Origin: Marinobacterium rhizophilum DSM 18822
GTDB taxonomy: Bacteria > Pseudomonadota > Gammaproteobacteria > Pseudomonadales > Balneatricaceae
Direction of reading: 5' to 3'
DNA: 64,000 nucleotides
NCBI RefSeq assembly: GCF_000378045.1
Contig: NZ_KB899096.1
Span: 1 to 64,000 of the forward strand
A program made the position numbers and the translations under genes. The notes under the pieces are model-generated. The model did not search any database and was not told where the DNA came from. It saw only the letters and a program-made list of their open reading frames with translations. Numbering within the stretch: the first letter of the stretch is position 1; every line of letters starts with the position of its first letter. Shown here one piece after another: positions 55,821-64,000 of this stretch.

Positions 55821-56901
55821 AAGCGGATTTTAGTCCCAAAATGGGACCAAGACAAGGTTCGAATTGAGTCGGTGTCGTTCCCACGCCGAGCAGGCGTTTG
55901 ATTGTCTCCAGCATCAGCCGACACGCTACCGGCGTTGGCACCCGCTACCTATTAAATTGACAACCCTACTTCCTGTCCATAATCTTTGTCTATAGGCACA
56001 ACGAATACGCAGTCTCAAATCAAATTAGCGGACAGGTCCACGATGTGGCGGTTCGGTAAAATTCAGGTTTAAACTGGAAACGTAAGTTGTTACCGACTGG
56101 AAAGAATTCGCTAAGTCTTTGATTCATAATGCATTAAAGTTCATTTTTAAACTGGAATCGACAGTTTAGAACCGTAACCTCACACGGTCTTAACTGAGCA
56201 TCCACTTTGAAGGCCGGATCGACCAATATGTGGATCCGGGATCCATTGCGCAGATTCGAAGATTGCAGTCAGCAATCCCTGAAACCCGCTCTTGCTTAAA
56301 CAATTGATGTGCGGCCGTTGATGCCGCAATGCATCACAAGACGCAAAAAGTCTATTGTTAGGTCGTGCCGCCCTGTCCTGCCCAGCGCCATTCGTTCGCT
56401 TTTTGGGCCTCAAAAATCTGTCCAGCTACACACAGCACAGCACAGCTTCAACGGCACGGCCGCGCAGCTCCCGACGCCGGACGATGTCGCATGGCGATCA
56501 AATACTCGGCGCAATATGTCAATTGATTTTCGCCTCGGGTCAAGCCCGACAACCTGCCGACCATTAAAGTCGATGACATAACATGATCAGTCGGCGTTCC
56601 GAACCCAAACACAGGCTTGGCAAAGCCTAAGGTCCAACTACCCGGACCTCTCATACCGGTGCATGTATCGGCGATGAGTAAAGATCGATATTTCGCACGG
56701 CAATAATAATAACGAGCGGCCATACGATGAAAGAAAATACGCAACACCCCGCTGACCCAGGCTTTATTCAAATCGCTTTCGCACTGGCTGGATTATCCCC
56801 CGGTATTCAGGCAGACGATTCCGGCGAGAGCCGACGTTGCCTGCGACTCAATAAAAAATAAACCCCCTTCAGTAATAACAACAAAAAGAGCTCATAAAAC
56901 G
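55821..56901. other. Right flank of unit 2 and leader of the DUF1302 operon
   Basis: The first part (to 56163) is the higB promoter region and the right end of unit 2, with repeats at 56061-56080 and 56145-56163. The rest contains no supported gene. A 44-codon frame at 56727-56861 precedes the DUF1302 gene but has no clear ribosome-binding site. The promoter of the operon starting at 56902 should lie here. Confidence 0.5.
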
Positions 56902-58488
56902 ATGAAAAATAACCTCGCTAGCCAAGGACTATTGAATGTCTTGCGCACGCCTCTGAGCCTGAATATCAGACAGGCAACGCTGGCCGCTGCACTGATATCG
57001 GCGGCTGCACCGCAGGCCTATGCGCTCAATTTCGAGCTCGACAATGGCGTAACCATCGACCTGGACACCACCCTTACCTACGACACCCAGTGGCGCATGG
57101 AAGACCAGGACAAGGATATCCTCGCGTTCAGCGGTTTCGGCAGTCTGACTGATGACGGCAACCGAAATTTTGACAAGCACGATCAGACCCAGAACCGCCT
57201 GGGTTTCGGCTCTGACCTGGACGTCAATTACGGTGACGGCGGCGTCTTTGTCCGCGCCCGCGGCTGGTACGACAAGGTGTACGATAATGACAGTCTGGCC
57301 CGCGAGCCCTTCCAGCAGGACGGCCTCGACGAGCACAAGTCCAAGATCGAACTGCTCGACACCTTCGTCTATCACAATTTCGATTTAGGCGATCAGGCCC
57401 TGAGCCTGCGCGCCGGTGAGCAGGTGGTCAACTGGGGCGAGAGCCTGTTCCTGCAGGGCGGCATCTCCACCGCGCAGGGCCCACTCGATGCGACCAAGGC
57501 CAATGCCCCGGGCGTCGAACTGAAAGATATCTTCATGCCCATCGGTCAGGTATACGGCGAAATGACGCTCACCGATGCGCTATCCCTCGGCGCTTACTAC
57601 CAGTACGACTGGGAAGCCACCCGCATCGACGCCCCGGGCAGCTACTTCAACATCCTCGACGGTCTGGGGCAGAAGTCGGTCGGCGACGAATTCGGCCAGC
57701 CGTTTCTGCCGGCTGGCGCCAAGGTGACCGAGGACCGGCCCGACAAGGGCCAGTACGGTGTCGCGCTGCGTTACCTGGCGGAAAACCTCAATAACACCGA
57801 GTTCGGCTTCTACTACCTGAATTACAACGACTTCACCCCGTCGCTGCAGTTCCTGTCCGCAGCCTCGCTCAACATGAACCACGAGTATTTCGAAAATATC
57901 GACCTGTACGGCCTGAGCTTCGGTACCGTATTCGGCGATGTCAACGTTAGCGGTGAAGTCTCCTACCGTGACGGTCAGCCGGTGCAGGTGGCTGCGCCGG
58001 GCTTCCTGTTCAAGCCGGCGCAAACCATGCAGACCCAGGTCTCCGCGATCTACATCCTGCCGCAGAACCCCCTGGCCGACAACATGACCCTGGTCGGCGA
58101 AATCGGCTACAACCGCGTGCTGGATATCGACGGCGTCAGCGGTGGCATTAAGGAAAACCTGGCAAATGACCGTGGCGCCGCCAGCGCGGTGCTCAACCTG
58201 AAGGCCGACTACTTCAACATCGTCGGCGGTCTGGACCTGGCCGTGTCGGGCACCTACCGCAACGATTTCAACGGCCGCTCATCCGTTGCCTACACCTTCA
58301 CCGAGGACAACGAACAGTTCGCCCTGAAAGCCGACTTCACCTACCTCAACAAGCACAAGTTTGGCGCCAGCTATGTCTGGTTCCTGGCTGACCCTGCCGA
58401 CATTATCGCAGAAGACGGCGACCTGGCGTTCGGCCACCTCAATGCCGACCGCGATTACCTTGCCGCTTACTACAAGTACAGCTTCTAA
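56902..58488 (+). CDS. DUF1302 outer-membrane protein
   Basis: 528-residue exported protein, signal region about residues 1-41 (ALISAAAPQAYALNF at the end). A beta-rich body, FELDNGVTIDLDTTLTYDTQ at the start of the mature part and a C-terminal aromatic YLAAYYKYSF, fits a DUF1302 outer-membrane barrel. The family often sits beside DUF1329, YCF48 and RND genes and is linked to handling of hydrophobic compounds. Its exact substrate is unknown. First gene of the operon running to the window end. Confidence 0.92.
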   Translation: MKNNLASQGLLNVLRTPLSLNIRQATLAAALISAAAPQAYALNFELDNGVTIDLDTTLTYDTQWRMEDQDKDILAFSGFGSLTDDGNRNFDKHDQTQNRLGFGSDLDVNYGDGGVFVRARGWYDKVYDNDSLAREPFQQDGLDEHKSKIELLDTFVYHNFDLGDQALSLRAGEQVVNWGESLFLQGGISTAQGPLDATKANAPGVELKDIFMPIGQVYGEMTLTDALSLGAYYQYDWEATRIDAPGSYFNILDGLGQKSVGDEFGQPFLPAGAKVTEDRPDKGQYGVALRYLAENLNNTEFGFYYLNYNDFTPSLQFLSAASLNMNHEYFENIDLYGLSFGTVFGDVNVSGEVSYRDGQPVQVAAPGFLFKPAQTMQTQVSAIYILPQNPLADNMTLVGEIGYNRVLDIDGVSGGIKENLANDRGAASAVLNLKADYFNIVGGLDLAVSGTYRNDFNGRSSVAYTFTEDNEQFALKADFTYLNKHKFGASYVWFLADPADIIAEDGDLAFGHLNADRDYLAAYYKYSF

Positions 58489-58541
58489 CTTCGACATTCA
58501 TACATAAAAACAATCAGACGCACACCTGAGGAGTTATTGTC

Positions 58542-59906
58542 ATGAGCTTCAAGAGAACCCTTCTCGCAGCCGCTTTCACCACCCTGGCGCTGAACGCCGG
58601 CATGGCCATTGCCAAGGTTTCCGCGGACGAAGCCGCCAGGCTGAAAGGCGAACTGACGCCCTTCGGTGCCGAGCGCGCCGGGAATGCCGACGGCTCCATT
58701 CCCGAGTGGACCGGCGGTTTGACCACCCCGCCGGCCGGTTACGTCAAAGGCGGCCACCAGGTTGACCCGTTCGCCGACGAAAAGCCGCTATACACCGTGA
58801 CCGCACAGAACTACAAGGAATACGAGAACCTGCTGTCAGACGGTCAGAAAGCGCTATTCGAGAAGCAGCCGACCTTCAAGCTGAACGTCTACCCGACCCA
58901 CCGCACCGCACCGATTCCGAACTGGATTGCCGAGAACACCCACACCAACGCCCTGAACGCCGAGCTGACGCCGGACGGCAACGGTGTGACCAACGCCTAC
59001 GGCGGCATCCCGTTCCCGATCCCGCAGAACGGCCAGGAAGCGATCTGGAACCATACCCTGCGCTGGTATGGCGAAGGCAAGGACGCCACCTACGAGAGCG
59101 CCACGATCTATGCCAACGGGTCCCGCGCCGTTACCGCCGGCCACCTTATCGAGACCTATCCGTACTACTACAAGGACGGCGACATCAGCAGTTTCAACGG
59201 CAACATCATCCAGCTGCTGCTGCAATACTCGCTGCCGACCCGCCGCAAGGGTGAAGTCACCCTGGTTCGCGACCCGGTCAACGCCAGCAAGGAGCCGCGT
59301 CAGGCATGGCAGTACATTCCGGGACAGCGTCGCGTGCGCCGTGCACCGACCATCGCCTTCGACACGCCGGATCCGGGCTCGAACGGCCTGACCACCTATG
59401 ACCAGGCCTTTATGTTCAACGGCTCTCCGGAGCGCTTTGACTGGGAGCTGATCGGCAAGAAGGAAATGCTGGTGCCGTACAACGCCTACAAGTTCCTGGC
59501 TGCCCACAGCAAGGGCACGCCGATGGAGGACATTGCGCAGGCCAACCACACCAACACCGACCTCGAGCGCTGGGAGAAACACCGCGTCTGGATTGTCGAG
59601 GCGACGCTGCGTGAAGACAGCCGCCATATCTATGGCAAGCGCCGCTTCTACCTCGACGAGGACTCCTGGTTCGCACTGATGACAGACATGTACGACGGTC
59701 GTGGTGAGCTGTGGCGCTTCGGTCACTCGCACCCCGTCGCGCTGTACGCGGATGGCAACATCATCGCCCGAGCCCTCACCAACTACGATCTGCAGTCCGG
59801 TGACTACGCCATGCAGGAATACGACACCATCCCGTATGTCCCGCAGGCAACCAAGGACGACAACTTCTACACCCCGCAGAACGTGCGCCAGATGGCACGC
59901 CGTTAA
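58542..59906 (+). CDS. DUF1329 protein
   Basis: 454-residue exported protein with a signal peptide (FKRTLLAAAFTTLALNAGMA, cleavage near residue 24) and a DUF1329 domain. Recognisable are ELTPFGAERAGNADGSIPEW near the start, YIPGQRRVRRAPTIAFDTPD and ALMTDMYDGRGELWRFGH. The fold resembles LolA/LolB-like lipoprotein-carrier proteins, which suggests moving a hydrophobic molecule across the periplasm (inference). It lies 53 bases after DUF1302 with GAGGAG before the ATG. Confidence 0.92.
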   Translation: MSFKRTLLAAAFTTLALNAGMAIAKVSADEAARLKGELTPFGAERAGNADGSIPEWTGGLTTPPAGYVKGGHQVDPFADEKPLYTVTAQNYKEYENLLSDGQKALFEKQPTFKLNVYPTHRTAPIPNWIAENTHTNALNAELTPDGNGVTNAYGGIPFPIPQNGQEAIWNHTLRWYGEGKDATYESATIYANGSRAVTAGHLIETYPYYYKDGDISSFNGNIIQLLLQYSLPTRRKGEVTLVRDPVNASKEPRQAWQYIPGQRRVRRAPTIAFDTPDPGSNGLTTYDQAFMFNGSPERFDWELIGKKEMLVPYNAYKFLAAHSKGTPMEDIAQANHTNTDLERWEKHRVWIVEATLREDSRHIYGKRRFYLDEDSWFALMTDMYDGRGELWRFGHSHPVALYADGNIIARALTNYDLQSGDYAMQEYDTIPYVPQATKDDNFYTPQNVRQMARR

Positions 59907-59921
59907 CCGCTGAAAATGAGG

Positions 59922-59946
59922 CCGGCACGCAAGTGCCGGTTTCGTT
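59922..59946 (+). terminator. Hairpin after the DUF1329 gene
   Basis: Stem CCGGCAC/GTGCCGG (59922-59939) with a short loop, followed by TTTCGTT. It may partly end transcription between DUF1329 and the YCF48 gene. Confidence 0.6.
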
Positions 59947-59962
59947 CACCGCTATTCCGCTA

Positions 59963-60229
59963 GGGAGCCTATGAATAAGTCCCAATGTGGCTCTGGCTTT
60001 CAGCGCGAACCGGACTCTTTGTTGCAGTTCCTCGACAGGCCCCGGCATGCCTTCGAAACTGCGCCGCGATTCCGGCTCGCGCTGAAAGCCCCGAAGGGCG
60101 GGCCCTGAGACATGCATCTGCGTTGTTGCAGTGTTTGACAAGGACTAAGGCCATTGCCTGCACACTGCGCCTAGCAGCTGCACGCCTCAGGGCTCGCAGA
60201 GCACAACTGGGACTTGTTCATAGGCTCCC
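59963..60229. mobile_element. MITE-like element
   Basis: 267 bp bounded by 22-bp inverted repeats with one mismatch. The left end is GGGAGCCTATGAATAAGTCC plus CA (59963-59984). The right end, 60208-60229, reads TGGGACTTGTTCATAGGCTC plus CC. An inner inverted repeat (59994-60013/60071-60090, GGCTTTCAGCGCGAACCGGA type) is nested inside. There is no coding capacity. Its ends look like those of an IS, from which it probably derives. No clear target duplication. Confidence 0.75.
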
Positions 60230-60348
60230 CAGCACGTTCTGTTCGAGCGTGCTGCCGTAATGGCGCCGAATATCGGATTTCACTATTTCCCACTTGCCCG
60301 TTTGCCGGAAGTGGTTCGCTTCATATTACTTTCAAAAAGAATAATCAT

Positions 60349-61503
60349 ATGAAAAAACACCGCAAGCCCCAATCCGTTTTACAACCGCCGCGCGCGCGTA
60401 AAAGCCTATGCGTGCTGCTGGGCCTGGCGCTTTCGGCAGGCGTTCAGGCCAGCGACGCCCTCGACGAAGCGTCCATGATGTCCCCGCTGGCAGCCCACAG
60501 CCTGCTGCTGGACATCGAGCGTGTCGGCGACAGCCTGGTTGCCGTCGGCGAGCGCGGCCATATCCTGATATCCGGTGACGAAGGTGAAAAGTGGCGGCAG
60601 GTCCCGGCGCCGGTGCGCGTGACACTGACCAATACCTTCTTCGTCGACGACCGTTTCGGCTGGACCGTCGGCCACGACGGCATCGTGCTCAAGACCGAGG
60701 ACGGTGGCAATACCTGGGGCAAGGTGCTGGATGGCCTGCGGGCCAACGAACTGATGCTCGAGCACGCCCAGGCGCGCCTGTCCGAGCTTGAGGAGGCGAT
60801 TGAAAAAGCACCGCAAGAGCAGCGCGACGCACTCGAAGCCGAGCTCGAAGGACGTACCTACATGGCGGACGACGCCGAGGCATTTACCGACGAGGGCCCC
60901 AGCCGCCCCTTCCTCGATCTCTGGTTCAAGGACCGTAACGAGGGCATCGTGGTTGGCGCCTTCGGCCTGATTCTGCACACCACCGACGGTGGCAAGACCT
61001 GGTCGGCCTGGTTCGATCGCCTCGACAACCCCACCCTGTTCCATCTCAACGCGATCAAGCAGATCGGCGATCAGCTGTATATCGCGGCGGAAGCCGGCAC
61101 CCTCTATCGTTCCCAGGATTGGGGCCAAAGCTGGCACATGCTGGACAGCTCCTACGACGGCTCCTTTTTCGGTATCACCGGCACCGGCCAGGGCCGTCTC
61201 GTAGCCTATGGCCTGCGTGGCCACGCCTTCCAGTCCGAGGACTGGGGTAACACCTGGGACGCCATCGACACCGGCGTGGATTCGACCTTCTTCAGCGGCA
61301 GCCTGCTGCAGGACGGTAGCGTCGTGCTGGTCGGCGCCGGCGGGGTCTCCCTGCATATCGACGCCCGTGGGCAGGTCATCGGCACCGACCGTAATCCGGC
61401 CCGTCTACCGCTGAGCAAGGTGCTCGAAAGCGCAAACAAGGGCCTGCTGATCGCCGGCGCGCATGGCGTTCATGCCGCTGCCGTGACCGAAGGTAAAAAA
61501 TAA
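60349..61503 (+). CDS. YCF48/BNR-repeat protein
   Basis: About 384 residues with an N-terminal signal segment (about residues 19-37, ARKSLCVLLGLALSAGVQAS) and repeated beta-propeller blades of the YCF48/BNR type: GERGHILISGDEGEKWRQV, GHDGIVLKTEDGGNTW, GLILHTTDGGKTWSAW, TLYRSQDWGQSW. In chloroplasts the related HCF136 helps assemble photosystem II. The bacterial role is unknown, perhaps assisting the neighbouring RND exporter. Start set at 60349. It overlaps the RND gene at 61503. Confidence 0.9.
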   Translation: MKKHRKPQSVLQPPRARKSLCVLLGLALSAGVQASDALDEASMMSPLAAHSLLLDIERVGDSLVAVGERGHILISGDEGEKWRQVPAPVRVTLTNTFFVDDRFGWTVGHDGIVLKTEDGGNTWGKVLDGLRANELMLEHAQARLSELEEAIEKAPQEQRDALEAELEGRTYMADDAEAFTDEGPSRPFLDLWFKDRNEGIVVGAFGLILHTTDGGKTWSAWFDRLDNPTLFHLNAIKQIGDQLYIAAEAGTLYRSQDWGQSWHMLDSSYDGSFFGITGTGQGRLVAYGLRGHAFQSEDWGNTWDAIDTGVDSTFFSGSLLQDGSVVLVGAGGVSLHIDARGQVIGTDRNPARLPLSKVLESANKGLLIAGAHGVHAAAVTEGKK

Positions 61504-63929
61504 TGAAAAAGACTAACTCCTCCATGGCATCAGGCATTTCCGGCGCCGAGTCCATCATCGAACGTATTTTCTTTCGCCATCGTCCATGGGTGATCCTGCT
61601 GATGCTGGCGATGACCCTGTTCTTCGGTTTTCAGGCCAGCAGCATCAAGCCGGAAGCCAGCTTTGATAAAATGATCCCGGCGTCGCATCCCTATATCTCC
61701 AACTACCTCCAGCACAAGGATGACCTGGCGGGCCTGGGCAACGCCATTCGAATCTCGGTCGAGCATACCCGGGGCGATATCTTCGACAAGGGTTTCCAGG
61801 TAACCCTGCAGGATATACACGACGAGGTGTTCTACATCCCGGGTGTCGACCGCGCCAACCTGCTGTCGATCTGGGCCTCGGGCGTGCGCTGGAACCAGGT
61901 TACCGAGGAAGGCCTGACCGGCGGTCCGGTCATCGCCGACACCTACGACGGCTCGCCGGCGGAGCTGGAGAAACTCAAGAACAATATCCTGAAGTCGGGT
62001 CGTATCGGCTCCCTGGTCGCCAACGATTTCAAGTCGGCCGTCATCTATGCCCCGCTGCTGGACAGGAACCCGGAGACCGGACAGCCGATCGATTACCAGC
62101 AGTTCTCCAGCCAGCTCGAAGAACTGATTCGTGACAAGTACGAGAGCGACAGCGTCACAATCCACATCACCGGCTTCGCCAAGGTCGTCGGCGATCTGAT
62201 CGACGGCGCCAGCCAGGTGGCGGTATTCTTTGCCATGGCCCTGGCCATCACGCTGGTGCTGCTGTACGCCTACTCGCGCTGCCTGCGCAGCGCCGTGGTT
62301 CCGTTGCTGTGCTCCGTTGTCGCCGTCATCTGGCAGTTGGGGCTGCTGAAAACGCTCGGCTACGGTCTTGACCCCTTCTCCATGCTGGTGCCGTTCCTGG
62401 TATTCGCCATTGGCGTCAGCCACGGTGTACAGATCATCAACGCCATTGGCCACGAAAGCGCCAACGGCGCCGGCAAGGAGCTGGCTGCACGCCTTGCCTT
62501 CCGTTCGCTTTATGTCCCCGGCATTATTGCGCTGATCAGTGACGGCGTCGGTTTCGCCACCCTGATGGTCATCGATATCGCGGTCATCCAGGATCTGGCC
62601 GTTGCGGCCAGTCTGGGTGTTGCCGTCATCATCCTGACCAACCTCGTGTTGCTGCCGATTCTGATGTCCTACACCGGCGTCAGCCAGAAATCGGTCAAGC
62701 GGCAGCAGCGAATCGAGGAGCATGGCAAGCACCCGATCTGGAACCTGCTCTCCAGCTTCACGCAGCGTCCACAGGCGAGCGCGCTGATCCTGTTGGCCCT
62801 GGGCCTGGCCGCTGTCGGCCTGTATCAGAGCCAGAACCTCAAGGTTGGTGACCTGGATGCCGGCGCCCCGGAGCTGCGTCCGGATTCGCGCTACAACCTG
62901 GACAACGCCTTCATCAACGACAACTACTCCACCAGTACCGATATCTTCGTGGTGATGGTGCAAACCGCCAAGGACCGCTGCTCGAACTACCACACGCTGG
63001 ATATCGTTGATCAGCTGCAGTGGCGCCTGCAGCAGCTGCCCGGCGTGCAGTCCGCCAACTCGCTGGTCAACCTGACCAAGCAGACCATGAGCGGCTACAA
63101 CGAAGGCAGCATCAAGTGGATGGCGCTGAACCGTAACCAGAACCTGCTCAACCAGGCGTCGATCAGCGCCCCCCGTGGCAGCTTCAACGCCGACTGCAGC
63201 CTGATGCCGGTGTTCGTCTACCTGAACGATCACAAGGCCGAGACCCTGGCGGCCATCGTCAAAGAAACCGAAGCCTTTGCCGCCCAGTACAACAGTGACG
63301 ATATCACCATCAAGCTGGCGGCCGGCAATGCCGGTATCGAAGCGGCGACCAATATCGTCATCGCCAAGGCCCAGTACGACATGTTGATCTGGGTGTACGC
63401 TGTCGTTGGTATCCTGTGTCTGATTACCTTTCGTTCCGTGCGGACCGTCGCCTGTATCCTGCTGCCGCTTGCGCTGACCTCGCTGCTCTGCCAGGCCCTG
63501 ATGGCGCGGCTCGGTATCGGCGTCAAGGTCGCCACCCTGCCGGTGATCGCGCTGGGCGTGGGCATTGGTGTCGACTATGGCATCTATATCTACAGCAAGC
63601 TGGAAACCTATTTGAAAGCGGGGCAAAACCTGCGTGAAGCCTACTTCAATACGCTCAAGACCACCGGCAAGGCTGTGGCCTTCACTGGCCTGACCCTCGG
63701 TATCGGTGTCGGCACCTGGTACTGGTCGCCGATCAAGTTCCAGGCCGACATGGGTATCCTGCTGACCTTCATGTTCGTCTGGAACATGGTCGGCGCCCTT
63801 ATCTTCCTGCCGGCCCTGGCCAGCTTCCTGGTGAAGCGCGAGCCGAGCTGCCTGGCGGCTGGCCAACGCAGCAACGGGGAGTTGCTCGAGCAAACCGATC
63901 ACGTACAGCCAAAGGTGTCCCATGCATGA
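61503..63929 (+). CDS. RND superfamily (MMPL-type) exporter
   Basis: 808-residue inner-membrane protein with two repeats, each of a membrane helix, a large periplasmic loop and five helices. The second half contains the family's VIALGVGIGVDYGIYIYSKL, the first half FAIGVSHGVQIINAIGHES. It lacks partner adaptor and outer-membrane channel genes, as usual for this lipid/sterol-exporter branch. The ATG overlaps the preceding stop, so translation is coupled. Substrate probably a hydrophobic compound; not proven. Confidence 0.92.
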   Translation: MKKTNSSMASGISGAESIIERIFFRHRPWVILLMLAMTLFFGFQASSIKPEASFDKMIPASHPYISNYLQHKDDLAGLGNAIRISVEHTRGDIFDKGFQVTLQDIHDEVFYIPGVDRANLLSIWASGVRWNQVTEEGLTGGPVIADTYDGSPAELEKLKNNILKSGRIGSLVANDFKSAVIYAPLLDRNPETGQPIDYQQFSSQLEELIRDKYESDSVTIHITGFAKVVGDLIDGASQVAVFFAMALAITLVLLYAYSRCLRSAVVPLLCSVVAVIWQLGLLKTLGYGLDPFSMLVPFLVFAIGVSHGVQIINAIGHESANGAGKELAARLAFRSLYVPGIIALISDGVGFATLMVIDIAVIQDLAVAASLGVAVIILTNLVLLPILMSYTGVSQKSVKRQQRIEEHGKHPIWNLLSSFTQRPQASALILLALGLAAVGLYQSQNLKVGDLDAGAPELRPDSRYNLDNAFINDNYSTSTDIFVVMVQTAKDRCSNYHTLDIVDQLQWRLQQLPGVQSANSLVNLTKQTMSGYNEGSIKWMALNRNQNLLNQASISAPRGSFNADCSLMPVFVYLNDHKAETLAAIVKETEAFAAQYNSDDITIKLAAGNAGIEAATNIVIAKAQYDMLIWVYAVVGILCLITFRSVRTVACILLPLALTSLLCQALMARLGIGVKVATLPVIALGVGIGVDYGIYIYSKLETYLKAGQNLREAYFNTLKTTGKAVAFTGLTLGIGVGTWYWSPIKFQADMGILLTFMFVWNMVGALIFLPALASFLVKREPSCLAAGQRSNGELLEQTDHVQPKVSHA

Positions 63930-64000
63930 GTACAAACATCTGCTGGCGGTTCTGAATCCCGCCGGCCCGCACCAGGTCGCGTTGCAAAGGGCGGCGCAGC
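63922..64000 (+). CDS. Universal stress protein, 5' part only
   Basis: The frame opens with MHEYKHLLAVLNPAGPHQVA and runs off the window end. It is like the first strand and helix of UspA-family ATP-binding stress proteins. Its ATG overlaps the RND stop by eight bases, so it belongs to the same operon. Only 26 codons are visible. Confidence 0.65.
   Translation, partial: MHEYKHLLAVLNPAGPHQVALQRAAQ

Larger units (their letters stand above)
51522..56163. mobile_element. Putative 4.6-kb transposon-like unit 2
   Basis: The ends are inverted copies: TGTCGATTCCAGTTTCAAA from 51522, and the reverse complement TGTCGATTCCAGTTTAAAA ending at 56163, 18 of 19 bases alike. Subterminal repeats follow in the same way: TTTCCAGTTTTAACCTGAAT at 51641-51660, and on the other strand TTTCCAGTTTAAACCTGAAT at 56061-56080, about 100-140 bases from the ends. 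No target duplication was found. Cargo: truncated 5'-nucleotidase, decayed MNT/HEPN genes, TOTE-type primase-helicase, HigA and HigB. No transposase is encoded, so it would move only in trans. Confidence 0.6.

Noticed and set aside
36746-56163. CRISPR array from the recurring GATGAGATTC and CCAGTTTAAA motifs
   Set aside because: Copies are few, unevenly spaced, in both orientations and clustered at unit ends; no Cas gene is present.
56727-56861. 44-codon frame before the DUF1302 gene
   Set aside because: No clear ribosome-binding site and no family; it may be a leader peptide but evidence is too thin.

Overview
The window looks like a piece of a GC-rich gammaproteobacterial chromosome, probably a marine Oceanospirillales/Alteromonadales-type heterotroph. 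This is inferred from gene content: a divergent gap-pyk / edd-glk Entner-Doudoroff locus, a fused LplT-PlsC-Aas protein, DUF1302/DUF1329 genes beside an RND exporter, and a HupE/UreJ protein. No rRNA or tRNA gene and no CRISPR array was seen.

Left part (1-35 kb) is ordinary, dense core genome. It opens with a run of tandem hairpins (13-159), followed by small conserved genes (DUF1508, DUF2780, DoxX, Nudix, YbaK), a LysR regulator and a decayed choline/betaine-binding protein gene. The sugar-catabolic locus follows (pyk, gap / edd, glk, hexose-6-phosphate mutarotase, aldo-keto reductase), with two palindromes in the divergent promoter. Next come a DUF3047/lipoprotein pair, an MFS exporter, the Aas fusion, an SDR, a TrkA/TrkH potassium system, and a five-gene operon that couples an acetyl-CoA-synthetase-like ligase, a 2-oxoacid dehydrogenase (E1alpha, E1beta, E2) and a dedicated acyl carrier protein. 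A tyrosine recombinase, HupE, membrane proteins and an NCS1 permease close this part.

Middle part (35-56 kb) is accessory, lower in GC and full of debris. I see two units with terminal inverted repeats plus subterminal repeats, of the kind used by IS21/Tn7/TniA-type transposases. Unit 1 (36,746-51,502) is flanked by a 4-bp direct repeat (CGTG). It holds a SIR2-domain gene whose 3' end is replaced by a transposase tail, an FG-GAP secreted protein, an IS3 element, an AT-rich membrane protein, and a group of envelope-related genes: a papain-like protease fused to an alpha/beta hydrolase, an M15-like protein, two lipoproteins, and an amidase with a Pro-Asp-Thr repeat tail. Unit 2 (51,522-56,163) holds a primase-helicase of the TOTE-conflict type, an intact HigBA toxin-antitoxin pair, a decayed HEPN/MNT pair and a truncated 5'-nucleotidase. 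No transposase for either unit lies inside it. The whole block reads as a defence/conflict island built by serial insertion.

Right part (56-64 kb) returns to GC-rich core-like sequence: an operon of a DUF1302 outer-membrane protein, a DUF1329 protein, a YCF48/BNR-repeat protein, an RND (MMPL) exporter and the start of a universal-stress protein. A 267-bp MITE-like element sits between the second and third genes.
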